A stretch of 64,000 nucleotides of DNA from Coxiellaceae bacterium (GTDB lineage: Bacteria > Pseudomonadota > Gammaproteobacteria > Coxiellales > Coxiellaceae), in NCBI GenBank assembly GCA_029210045.1, contig JARGNX010000002.1, positions 1-64,000 of the forward strand, in the 5' to 3' direction. A model generated the notes under the pieces. That model was given only the letters and a program-made list of their open reading frames with translations. It was not told where the DNA came from and searched no databases. The stretch's first letter is position 1, and every line of letters begins with the position of its first letter. Positions 56,698 to 64,000 of this stretch are shown one piece after another. A program made the translations under genes and the position numbers.

Positions 56698-57240
56698 ATG
56701 CCCCAAGTTGCTAACAATTTTAACCGCCCACTGAGTCCCGCCCAAAGCGTGATTAGGCACAGCCGCATGTGGTCGACAGCAACGCGCGCCGCTAATGATA
56801 CAAGCCAAACCGATAAAGGCCAAGATGGGATCACAGCACCCACACCTCACACTCAGCAAACAGGTGGCTTTACATTATTTAGCACCCATACACCTCTCGA
56901 CCTTATATTTAAACAAGTTGATGCACTCACCAAACAATTTGGTAAGCTTGGCAACAATAACCGTGCACTTTTAGAGCTACTACAAAAGCTATTTGGGCCG
57001 GCATTTAAAAACGTTAACGACTTTAAGCAATTCCTCGCCAGATGTATGCAAAATGGCACCTACAACAGTGTCGTTGCAGAGAAAATGACTACGCTTGTTG
57101 CTAGCATGAATAACCACCCCAACGACCCGCGTGCGGTAGTAGCAGAAATTCATTCCTACATGAATAAACTCGATACCGAAAAACAAAAACGCCAAGAGCA
57201 AGAAAACGAACCTTCCAATAAGCCTGGTATGAGACGTTAA
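56698..57240 (+). CDS. hypothetical protein with Glu/Lys-rich C-terminus
   Basis: A soluble protein of 180 residues, not recognised. The N-terminal 60 residues are polar and probably disordered; about 70-165 look helical (LIFKQVDALTKQFGKLGN, FKQFLARCMQNG). The last 20 residues are charged (EKQKRQEQENEPSN), similar in composition to the Glu-rich C-terminal signals of Legionella type IVB substrates, a weak hint only. A GTG directly precedes the ATG. TATACT at 56664-56669 may be its -10 element. Confidence 0.5.
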   Translation: MPQVANNFNRPLSPAQSVIRHSRMWSTATRAANDTSQTDKGQDGITAPTPHTQQTGGFTLFSTHTPLDLIFKQVDALTKQFGKLGNNNRALLELLQKLFGPAFKNVNDFKQFLARCMQNGTYNSVVAEKMTTLVASMNNHPNDPRAVVAEIHSYMNKLDTEKQKRQEQENEPSNKPGMRR

Positions 57241-57366
57241 CCAACTGCTTTTTTAATGCGCAGTGTACGACCACATGTATAAAGTTCAGATTTGTGTGCA
57301 GATTGAACGAAAACAATTACAAAATACCGGGAAGATAATTGGCAAGTTATGAGGCTCATAAAAAAA

Positions 57367-57395
57367 GGGAACAACGTTAGTTGTCCCCTTTTTTT
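57367..57395. terminator. bidirectional Rho-independent terminator
   Basis: Stem GGGA(A)CAAC/GTTGTCCC with a 4-nt loop, preceded by six A and followed by seven T on the plus strand, so it can end transcripts in both directions. On the minus strand it ends the GGA-rich RNA candidate; on the plus strand it would end the 56698-57240 gene. Confidence 0.75.
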
Positions 57396-57560
57396 GGTAA
57401 TCCCTACCACGAAGCCCCATCCTTAGACCCTGTTACCGCATCTATGCGGCAATCAAAGCATCAAATCCTTTCGTAAGTCCTATCCGGTGGACTTATTGAA
57501 GCCATCCTGTTGCTCCGTTAAACAATTTATCAAAAATGGCTTAGCAATCAAGGGCCTTAA
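57367..57560 (-). ncRNA. candidate CsrA/RsmA-sequestering small RNA (RsmY/RsmZ/CsrB-like)
   Basis: The minus strand of this gene-free region has eight GGA triplets in about 150 nt (expected two to three by chance). Two lie in hairpin loops: AAGTCC/GGACTT around ACCGGATA (57494-57475) and GGTA/TACC around GGGAT (57408-57396). A further hairpin is CCGCAT/ATGCGG. The transcript would end at the Rho-independent terminator at 57367. GGA in loops is the CsrA/RsmA binding signature. The 5' end is uncertain; a GacA/LetA-like palindrome lies about 140 bp upstream. The remainder of 57241-57710 has no plausible gene. Confidence 0.65.
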
Positions 57561-57697
57561 GGAATCGTTAATAAAGTAGTATTCACAATACATTGATATA
57601 TATTCAATATATTACATTAAAACAATAGGTTGGATATTTTTCCGGTAAACAGACTCCAGGATTGCCGATTAGTGAAAAGAAAAAAATCTCACACCGA

Positions 57698-57715
57698 CTT
57701 GAGATATATCTCACA
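57698..57715 (-). promoter_or_regulatory. GacA/LetA-like upstream activating palindrome
   Basis: On the minus strand the sequence reads TGTGAGATATATCTCAAG, with a perfect 14-bp palindrome (57700-57713). It matches the layout TGTAAG-N6-CTTACA known for GacA-family regulators that switch on Rsm small RNAs, with one base changed in the left half-site and two in the right. It overlaps the rsmE stop codon and lies upstream of the small RNA candidate. Confidence 0.5.
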
Positions 57716-58460
57716 AAATGGAAGCCGATAATTCACCCCAGGCACGCTGCGCCATTGCTATTGCTACGACACCTGCGGTTTCTGTGCGCAAAACTCGCGG
57801 GCCAAACTGCACGGGTTGAAAGTGCTGCTGCAGGGCAAGCTGGCATTCTTGCTCCGTAAATCCTCCTTCAGGCCCAATGGCGATCGTCAATGACTGTGGT
57901 TTTTCATTAGAGGCTTCTACGTTGTCTTGCCATTCTGATTGCGGCATGGCGATCCACTTTCTATCGCTTTCTACTTGCTGTAGCCATTGCTCATAGCGAC
58001 AGATCGGTAAGATTTCTGGCACTTCGCAACGACCTGATTGTTCTGCCGCTGATATCGCCACACCTTGCCAATGTGCCAATCGTTTCGCACCACGTTCTGC
58101 ATCAATTTTCACACCACAGCGCTCACTCAATATTGGTGTGATGGTACTTACGCCCATTTCTACTGATTTTTGAATGGCATAGTCCATACGTTCACCGCGT
58201 GATACGGCCTGACCTAGATGAATAGGCATCTGTGGGGCCGGGCATCCCACGTATTGCTGTTTAATTTTTATCTGTGCTTTGCGCTTATGCACACCGATTA
58301 CTTCAGCTAAGTACTCGCCCCCTTGACCATTAAATACCGTTAATGAATCCCCTGCTCGCAGACGCATTACTTGTACAATGTGCCGGCTTTCCTTTTCATC
58401 CATCGTCCATTCTGCCCCTAATGCTAATGTGCGGGGGCAATATACGCGTGTTAATTTCAT
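57711..58460 (-). CDS. rsmE: 16S rRNA (uracil1498-N3)-methyltransferase
   Basis: A 249-residue SPOUT-class methyltransferase modifying U1498 of 16S rRNA. The knot region carries the family signatures QKSVEMGVSTITPI, SAAEQSGRCEVPEI, IAIGPEGGFTEQE and FGPRVLRTETA. The ATG at 58460 was chosen because the family starts just before RVYCP; the frame reaches a TTG at 58475. It is divergent from the phosphatase-like gene by about 18 bp. Confidence 0.96.
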   Translation of the reverse strand: MKLTRVYCPRTLALGAEWTMDEKESRHIVQVMRLRAGDSLTVFNGQGGEYLAEVIGVHKRKAQIKIKQQYVGCPAPQMPIHLGQAVSRGERMDYAIQKSVEMGVSTITPILSERCGVKIDAERGAKRLAHWQGVAISAAEQSGRCEVPEILPICRYEQWLQQVESDRKWIAMPQSEWQDNVEASNEKPQSLTIAIGPEGGFTEQECQLALQQHFQPVQFGPRVLRTETAGVVAIAMAQRAWGELSASIL

Positions 58461-58478
58461 AATGATACTCGACAACTA

Positions 58479-59204
58479 TTGATTAAATCCCTAACACCAT
58501 ATTACCAGAAAAAATCATCTGGAAAAAAAGCTGTAATCGGTTTAAGGTATAGCTATATAAATGTTGGAGCGTATACCATTACATTATTACGGTCATTACC
58601 CACTTTGGTGCTGCTCTCTGCTATGGCAACGATAGGCTATGCATCGCCACAAGCCTCCACCAGTTATTCGCACTATTTAGCCGAAAGCAAATATAACCGT
58701 CAACTCGCACAGCAAATCGACCAAGCCGTATATTATTTACAATTTCGGATCAATGAACACAAGCAATTCGATTCAGATTATCCATTAGCTATTGTATTGG
58801 CGGTTGATGATACCGCGATTTCACATGACCCTGAACCATTAAGCAAAATTGCGCAACAAAAAGATATCGACCCCAGCGTATCACTACCAGTCATACCAAC
58901 CTTAAAACTGTATCGCTTTGCTATTGAAAATGACGTCAACGTATTTTTTGTATCAGGCCGCCCGGAGAGCCAGCGTGAGCAAACGATTAAGCAACTTAAA
59001 AATGCTGGCTATACCCAGTGGCAAAAAATATATTTAAAGCCTGAAGATTCCAGCGACGATGAAGCCACTTACAAACAAGCAATACGCCAAGCGATTCAAG
59101 ATGCCGGTTATGACATCACAGAAAATATTGGTGCGCATTTAAATGATATTAAAGGTGGCGGTGCCGATATGGCCTATAAACTCTCAACACCGCAGTATTC
59201 TTAA
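58479..59204 (+). CDS. exported class B/C acid phosphatase-like protein lacking key aspartates
   Basis: A 241-residue protein with an uncleaved-looking N-terminal extension, a signal-like segment (about 33-55) and a HAD acid-phosphatase fold. Motif I reads VLAVDDTAIS where active relatives have LDxDET/V, so the nucleophilic Asp is Ala. Motif II is FVSGRPESQ, K is present in YLKPED, and motif IV reads IGAHLNDI instead of IGDNLxDF, so a metal-binding Asp is also Ala. The start is uncertain: the TTG at 58479 gives the longest frame. The protein is probably catalytically inactive or altered. Confidence 0.65.
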   Translation: MIKSLTPYYQKKSSGKKAVIGLRYSYINVGAYTITLLRSLPTLVLLSAMATIGYASPQASTSYSHYLAESKYNRQLAQQIDQAVYYLQFRINEHKQFDSDYPLAIVLAVDDTAISHDPEPLSKIAQQKDIDPSVSLPVIPTLKLYRFAIENDVNVFFVSGRPESQREQTIKQLKNAGYTQWQKIYLKPEDSSDDEATYKQAIRQAIQDAGYDITENIGAHLNDIKGGGADMAYKLSTPQYS

Positions 59205-60056
59205 CTACATAGACGTACAGTGACAGCAAGGCGTGCCTCCAGATGCAGGAGGCTCTGCTGTTCTATCAGCTTCTGCTCTATCAGCTTCAGCTTTATCAGC
59301 CGCTAATCGCGCATATCCCCCATCAGCAGGAGGTTGTGGTCTGCTCTGCCATAAACGCGGACTGCTTGTAGCTGCTGCCGATGCAGCAGAGGGGCTCGGC
59401 ACAGGTTCAGACTCTGGCTCAACTTCACCAAAGTAGCATTCAACAACGCGTGGCGCATACTCATGCGCTTGCGCTATGTGTTCGGGTGTTGTTAATAACG
59501 TTCTAATGCTTTCATTTTCAAATAATGCAACAGCCAATTGATCTTGATCAGGCGTAACTGTTGCATAATTTAATACGCTCAGCAGCATCTCAGCATCAAT
59601 AATTAAGTCTTGTAGTAAGGGGTTCAATATGAAAATATCTGTAACAATCTTAGCGCACTCAGCAAGCGCTGACTCAAGTGGTGCTTGGTACTTTTTAGCA
59701 AACGCATCGCCGGAAAATATTCTTTGCCCAAAAAACCACTCTGAATTACAGTCAGGATCTTTAACCATATCGAGCCAATTCAGGCCTTGCTTCTCAACGC
59801 TGCGTCGTAAAATACCTTCACATACTGCATTAAACAAATTATCAGCCGTAATAAATTCAAGCATCGCCAGATCATCTATCTTTAACCAGTCACTGATTTG
59901 GTCAACAGTTAAGTGAGAATATACCTTTCGATCTTCAAACATGCCCGTGATGTCTGCACCTATAGAGTCATGATAGTGAACCGCACCCTCTTGATCCACA
60001 TAACGAGTCCAGCGCTTAATTGCAATAAACTCTTGTTCAACCACATATGACAACAT
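59205..60056 (-). CDS. hypothetical protein with C-terminal CaaX-like sequence
   Basis: A soluble 283-residue protein of unknown family. Residues 1-205 look globular and helical. About 212-275 are Pro/Ala/Ser-rich with repeated EADRAEADR-like units, probably disordered. The last residues are CCHCTSM, so the final four (CTSM) fit a CaaX prenylation box with nearby cysteines. The stop abuts the convergent phosphatase-like gene. A CaaX ending together with a flexible tail would allow membrane anchoring in a eukaryotic host; this is inference. Confidence 0.6.
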   Translation of the reverse strand: MLSYVVEQEFIAIKRWTRYVDQEGAVHYHDSIGADITGMFEDRKVYSHLTVDQISDWLKIDDLAMLEFITADNLFNAVCEGILRRSVEKQGLNWLDMVKDPDCNSEWFFGQRIFSGDAFAKKYQAPLESALAECAKIVTDIFILNPLLQDLIIDAEMLLSVLNYATVTPDQDQLAVALFENESIRTLLTTPEHIAQAHEYAPRVVECYFGEVEPESEPVPSPSAASAAATSSPRLWQSRPQPPADGGYARLAADKAEADRAEADRTAEPPASGGTPCCHCTSM

Positions 60057-60200
60057 AGTCCCACCTATTATTTATTACCTAAAATATAACCGAGAGTATA
60101 AGGTCTTAACCGAATCCAATCAATCACGCAATGGCAACAAGCGCTTAAATGAACAAAAAAATAAGGTTATAAATCGGATATTTTGTTCTATCATTACAGG

Positions 60201-61415
60201 ATGAAAATATTACTAACATTACTAGCAAGCTTATTAATTTCCCCACTTGCCTTCGCCAATTCGAATAGCACCCCGTGTGACATGAGCAAAAGTGTCTGCT
60301 GGATCAAGGTGTTGATTGCTGAATACGAACCGCCTGCCGATACAAACACTTATGTTAATGATGTATATATGCTTGCACCAAACCTCGAAGAATTTCATGT
60401 ACGCGTTAAGGCTAACAGCGATCCAAAAGTAATTGCAGATACTATCAAGCAGTTAAAAGCCAGATATGGCAATGCATTACAAATTGGCTATCATCCTGAT
60501 TTATCTAAGAGTAAAGACAGTTACGCCGCATGGGGTTGTACGGGCATTGATGATACAAAAAAACTCAACACCTGCATGGTGACTGCTGCCGCTAAAAAGT
60601 TTAATGAGATTGAAGCGAAGGGTGGACAGTTTGATATTTTTTCATTAGAACAAAGTTATATTATTACTGGCCATAGTAAGGACGCCAGTGACCCAACAGG
60701 CAAAATGTATAATGGTTGTTTTAATCATGGCGCAGGCAATGCGTGTCCTTCTGATAGCGCATTAACAAGTACGAGCGTAAAGATTGGCAATGTATTAAGT
60801 GCTAGCAGTGGCATCGACCCCACCATTTATAGCGCTGACCAATTACAATACGGTTATCCGCAGCTTTATAATATTTACCTAGATGAAGAAGGAACGAATC
60901 AGAACTTTCGTGCATTTATAAAGGATTACCATGGCGAAACAACCTTGCCACCCGCCAGTGATAAAATGGTTGTCATTGATGCCTGCATTAATCATGCGGC
61001 TTGCGACAGCTTAAAAAAAGATAAACACGGCAAACCACATATTATTGCACCAAAAGCCCAAAGCGACGGACTACACAACAGCTATGGTTACGGCGACCCC
61101 ATGATCACCGCTGGCCATGTTGGCTGGATTGCACCGCGCTATTTGTCCGTAACGACTCCGCCTCAAGCCACTATCACCTGGATGTTATCTGGCGAACCTG
61201 AATTTTTAGGCATGCCTGATAACCCTGATCGCCCTAGCAAATGTTTATTTAATGCAGAAAAGATGAATACTTTTCACGACCAATTAATTGCTGCCACACA
61301 AGCCGCCTGTGCTGCGCAAGGTAAATCCTGCGATAACCTTAGCGACTTACGTTTTGGTATTTGGAACTTTTCAAACTTACTATACAGCAATGAATGTGGC
61401 TCTATGCACGAATAG
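60201..61415 (+). CDS. exported protein of unknown function
   Basis: A 404-residue protein with a clear Sec signal peptide (ILLTLLASLLISPLAFA, residues about 3-19). The mature part contains at least ten cysteines and scattered glycine/serine loops; no catalytic motif was recognised. ATG at 60201 starts the signal peptide cleanly; the frame also reaches a TTG at 60183. It abuts the convergent 35-codon gene. It could be a periplasmic or secreted factor. Confidence 0.65.
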   Translation: MKILLTLLASLLISPLAFANSNSTPCDMSKSVCWIKVLIAEYEPPADTNTYVNDVYMLAPNLEEFHVRVKANSDPKVIADTIKQLKARYGNALQIGYHPDLSKSKDSYAAWGCTGIDDTKKLNTCMVTAAAKKFNEIEAKGGQFDIFSLEQSYIITGHSKDASDPTGKMYNGCFNHGAGNACPSDSALTSTSVKIGNVLSASSGIDPTIYSADQLQYGYPQLYNIYLDEEGTNQNFRAFIKDYHGETTLPPASDKMVVIDACINHAACDSLKKDKHGKPHIIAPKAQSDGLHNSYGYGDPMITAGHVGWIAPRYLSVTTPPQATITWMLSGEPEFLGMPDNPDRPSKCLFNAEKMNTFHDQLIAATQAACAAQGKSCDNLSDLRFGIWNFSNLLYSNECGSMHE

Positions 61416-61523
61416 CTACTTTAAACTTATTTGAGGAGAAGCCTCATCAGTGACACCCTTTCCACTTACAGCCCAATTATCAAGCTCTGCCAATAATCTA
61501 TTTTTAGTACCACCACCGCGCAT
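61416..61523 (-). CDS. small open reading frame (35 residues) with a strong ribosome site
   Basis: An ATG at 61523 is preceded by AGGAGG with 6-nt spacing (61530-61535), the best ribosome site in this part of the window. The frame encodes 35 residues starting MRGGGTKNRLLAELDNWAVS, with a basic N-terminus and an amphipathic helix-like middle, and its stop abuts the upstream exported-protein gene. No known family. It could be a microprotein or leader peptide. The rest of the 303-bp gap (61416-61718) holds an AT-rich stretch and a palindromic repeat. Confidence 0.5.
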   Translation of the reverse strand: MRGGGTKNRLLAELDNWAVSGKGVTDEASPQISLK

Positions 61524-61644
61524 ATCCTTCCTCCTGAAAATAAGTAACAGTGACGAAGTTTAGCAAACAGACCTATCCCCACGCATTTACATTCGTTTTA
61601 TTAATCACTAGTAATAATTATTATTAATAGAGATTTATATATGG

Positions 61645-61676
61645 ATCCCGGATATTTGCTTCGCAAATTCCGGGAT
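61645..61676. repeat. palindromic interspersed repeat, long-loop variant
   Basis: Arms ATCCCGGA and TCCGGGAT as in the other copies, but the loop is replaced by a second hairpin (ATTTGC/GCAAAT), giving a longer stem. It lies 42 bp downstream of the glmU stop and may act as its terminator. Confidence 0.75.
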
Positions 61677-61718
61677 GACAAAATTCAAGTCAGGAATGAC
61701 AGCATTGATAGCAGACGA

Positions 61719-63095
61719 CTAAACGGTTTCTTTTTCTTTTTTGGCAGGACGCTTCCAACCATCGATATTCTTTTGCTTGCCACGACCAACAGCTAAAGTA
61801 TTCTCTGGTACGTCGGCTGTGATAGTTGAACCCGCACCAGTAGTCGCCATCTTACCAACCGTAACAGGTGCTACCAGTGAATTATTGGTACCAATAAACG
61901 CATCGTCTTCAATCACTGTTCGGTGTTTATTCACGCCATCGTAGTTACAAGTAATCGTACCCGCACCAATATTAACGTTCTCACCCACTTCCGTATCACC
62001 CAGATAAGCCAAATGGTTCGCTTTACTGCCTTCACCTAATATCGTTTTCTTTAACTCAACAAAGTTTCCAACTTTTGCGCCGCGACGCAAAATTGTGCCT
62101 GGACGAAGGCGAGAAAATGGGCCTACCTCGCAGTTATCTTCAAGAATAACGCCATCCAATACACTGTGAGCGCCAATCGTAACCGCTTCTCCAATAATTG
62201 TATCTTTCAACATAACATTCGGGCCGATGCGGGTATGCTTACCTAACTTTACCGTGCCTTCCATAACCACATTCACATCAAGCACCACGTCTTGAGATAT
62301 ATCGACATCACCACGCACATAAGTACGATTGATATCCATCACAGCGACACCCGACAATGCAAGCTTCTTGGCCATCTCAAATTGATAGTAATGTTCAAGC
62401 TGTGCCATCTGCCAACGATCATTAACACCCTGCACTTCTTGTTGCGTGCGCGCCAAAATACCACCCACTGCCACACCGTCTTGCACAGCTAAACTAACAA
62501 TGTCGGTTAAATAATATTCGTCTTGTGCATTCGAATTTTCCAACATCGGCAACCAACGTTTTAAATTAGCCGCAGACGTAGTTAAAATACCAGTGTTGAT
62601 TTCGCGAATTAATAACTGCTGTTCATTAGCATCTTTATGCTCAACAATTGCTACAATATTACCGAGCTCATTACGAATAATACGACCTAAACCCGCTGGC
62701 TCTTCTAATTCAGTTACCACCAAACCCAAGGCATTATTAGCTGTATTATTTAATAGTAAGGAAAGTGTTTCATCGGAAATCAGTGGTACATCACCGTAGA
62801 GCACCAGCACTTGATCACCATCATCAATGGCAGGCAACGCTTGCATCACCGCATGACCGGTACCCAGCTGCTCTTCCTGTGGCACCCACTCAACCGGCAA
62901 ATAGTCTAGCGTCTCACGCACTTTCGAGCCGCCATTGCCGTAAATAACTTGGATACCTTTGGGATTAAGCTTTTCAGCTGTTCGAACGACTCGTTCTAAC
63001 ATTGGAACGCCAGCCAGCTTATGCAAGACTTTCGGAATATCCGAAATCATGCGCTTGCCTTTACCTGCTGCGAGTATAACAACATTTAAACCCAT
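61719..63095 (-). CDS. glmU: bifunctional UDP-GlcNAc pyrophosphorylase / glucosamine-1-phosphate acetyltransferase
   Basis: A 458-residue enzyme with an N-terminal nucleotidyltransferase (LAAGKGKRM near the start, VLYGDVPL) and a C-terminal left-handed beta-helix acetyltransferase (hexapeptide repeats from about 250; [20 protein letters not shown] active-site region). It makes UDP-GlcNAc for peptidoglycan and LPS. GGAAG lies 5 nt before the ATG. It follows atpC by 31 bp, a common gammaproteobacterial order. Confidence 0.97.
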   Translation of the reverse strand: MGLNVVILAAGKGKRMISDIPKVLHKLAGVPMLERVVRTAEKLNPKGIQVIYGNGGSKVRETLDYLPVEWVPQEEQLGTGHAVMQALPAIDDGDQVLVLYGDVPLISDETLSLLLNNTANNALGLVVTELEEPAGLGRIIRNELGNIVAIVEHKDANEQQLLIREINTGILTTSAANLKRWLPMLENSNAQDEYYLTDIVSLAVQDGVAVGGILARTQQEVQGVNDRWQMAQLEHYYQFEMAKKLALSGVAVMDINRTYVRGDVDISQDVVLDVNVVMEGTVKLGKHTRIGPNVMLKDTIIGEAVTIGAHSVLDGVILEDNCEVGPFSRLRPGTILRRGAKVGNFVELKKTILGEGSKANHLAYLGDTEVGENVNIGAGTITCNYDGVNKHRTVIEDDAFIGTNNSLVAPVTVGKMATTGAGSTITADVPENTLAVGRGKQKNIDGWKRPAKKEKETV

Positions 63096-63126
63096 CGTGT
63101 CTTCCTTATCATTTGGGTTGTTGAAG

Positions 63127-63552
63127 CTATTTAACTTTTTTCCTTATAGCTTGGATAGCACGGATTTGCGCCACAGCTTCAGCCAATTCAGCCACTGCCT
63201 TAGAGTATTCTAATTCGGAGCGTTTGTCTTCCAGAGCTTTTTCAGCTTGTTCTTTTGCTGCAACTGCTGCCGCTTCATCTAAATCTTCAGCGCGCGCTGC
63301 GGTATCAGCCAGGATAGTGACCACATCAGGCTGCACTTCCAGCATGCCACCATTGATATAAAACACTTCCTCACTACCATCACCTAAATCGGCACGAACT
63401 TGACCAGGCTTAATTGAAGTCAACAGCGCAGTATGGCCAGGAAAAATACCTAACTCACCCATGCCGCCTGTCACTTCAATCTTAGTTGCCGTGCCGCTAA
63501 ACACTTGCTTTTCAGCGCTGACAATTTCTAACCCCATGGTTTTTGTGCTCAT
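63127..63552 (-). CDS. atpC: F1Fo ATP synthase subunit epsilon
   Basis: A 141-residue epsilon subunit of the F1 rotor: an N-terminal beta-sandwich ([45 protein letters not shown]) and a C-terminal two-helix domain. GAGGC lies 7 nt before the ATG. atpD is 12 bp upstream, as in standard atp operons. Confidence 0.97.
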   Translation of the reverse strand: MSTKTMGLEIVSAEKQVFSGTATKIEVTGGMGELGIFPGHTALLTSIKPGQVRADLGDGSEEVFYINGGMLEVQPDVVTILADTAARAEDLDEAAAVAAKEQAEKALEDKRSELEYSKAVAELAEAVAQIRAIQAIRKKVK

Positions 63553-63564
63553 AGCAACTGCCTC

Positions 63565-64000
<436 letters not shown>

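Overview
The window comes from a gammaproteobacterial chromosome of roughly 40% GC. The core genes (parC, coq7, rpe, murB, rsmE, rsmJ, glmU, atpD-atpC, an Acidithiobacillus-type gshA with gshB) are gammaproteobacterial. The spaces between them are filled with eukaryote-like or very large proteins of unknown function: a phosphatase fused to ankyrin repeats, an ankyrin protein, a 1675-residue helicase-repeat protein, and two giants of about 1200 residues. Dispersed palindromic repeats are also present. Together these suggest a host-associated, probably intracellular, Legionellales-like bacterium. That placement is inference from gene content; no rRNA gene or secretion-system gene lies in the window.

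Layout. 0-6.5 kb: a DUF1016 nuclease, a PH-domain membrane protein, and an AlbA/Schlafen-type regulator enclosed by a direct duplication that includes the last 38 bp of parC; then parC and divergent coq7. 6.5-16 kb: the phosphatase-ankyrin protein, rpe, a MATE exporter with a divergent LysR regulator, djlA, and the overlapping gshA-gshB-rsmJ set. 16-26 kb: the giant helicase-like protein, an ankyrin protein, small secreted proteins, DUF1499 with murB, and two convergent Cys-rich exported proteins. 26-36.8 kb: acyP, a 790-residue orphan, gmhB with an aromatic amino-acid permease, then a tight four-gene sugar operon (importer, epimerase, anomeric sugar kinase, uridylyltransferase) and an exporter. 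36.8-50 kb: an accessory block of two related giant proteins separated by two membrane proteins, then a large multi-pass membrane protein. 50-57 kb: an HPF-type protein with a cold-shock tail, a PEBP protein, and the operon DUF47-cdd-punA-pit-traX, followed by a glycosyltransferase-GtrA fusion. 57-64 kb: a GGA-rich candidate CsrA-binding small RNA, rsmE, a phosphatase-like protein lacking catalytic aspartates, a protein with a CaaX-like C-terminus, a secreted protein, a 35-codon small gene, and glmU-atpC-atpD.

How genes work together. The sugar operon reads as a complete salvage route from an imported sugar (possibly an N-acetylhexosamine) through a sugar 1-phosphate to a UDP-sugar. cdd, punA, pit and the DUF47 protein join nucleoside salvage to phosphate uptake. 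The small RNA next to rsmE has hairpins with GGA in the loop and an upstream GacA/LetA-like palindrome, so it could feed a two-component/CsrA switch that controls host-interaction genes such as those seen here. No tRNA, rRNA, CRISPR array, transposase or integrase was recognised.
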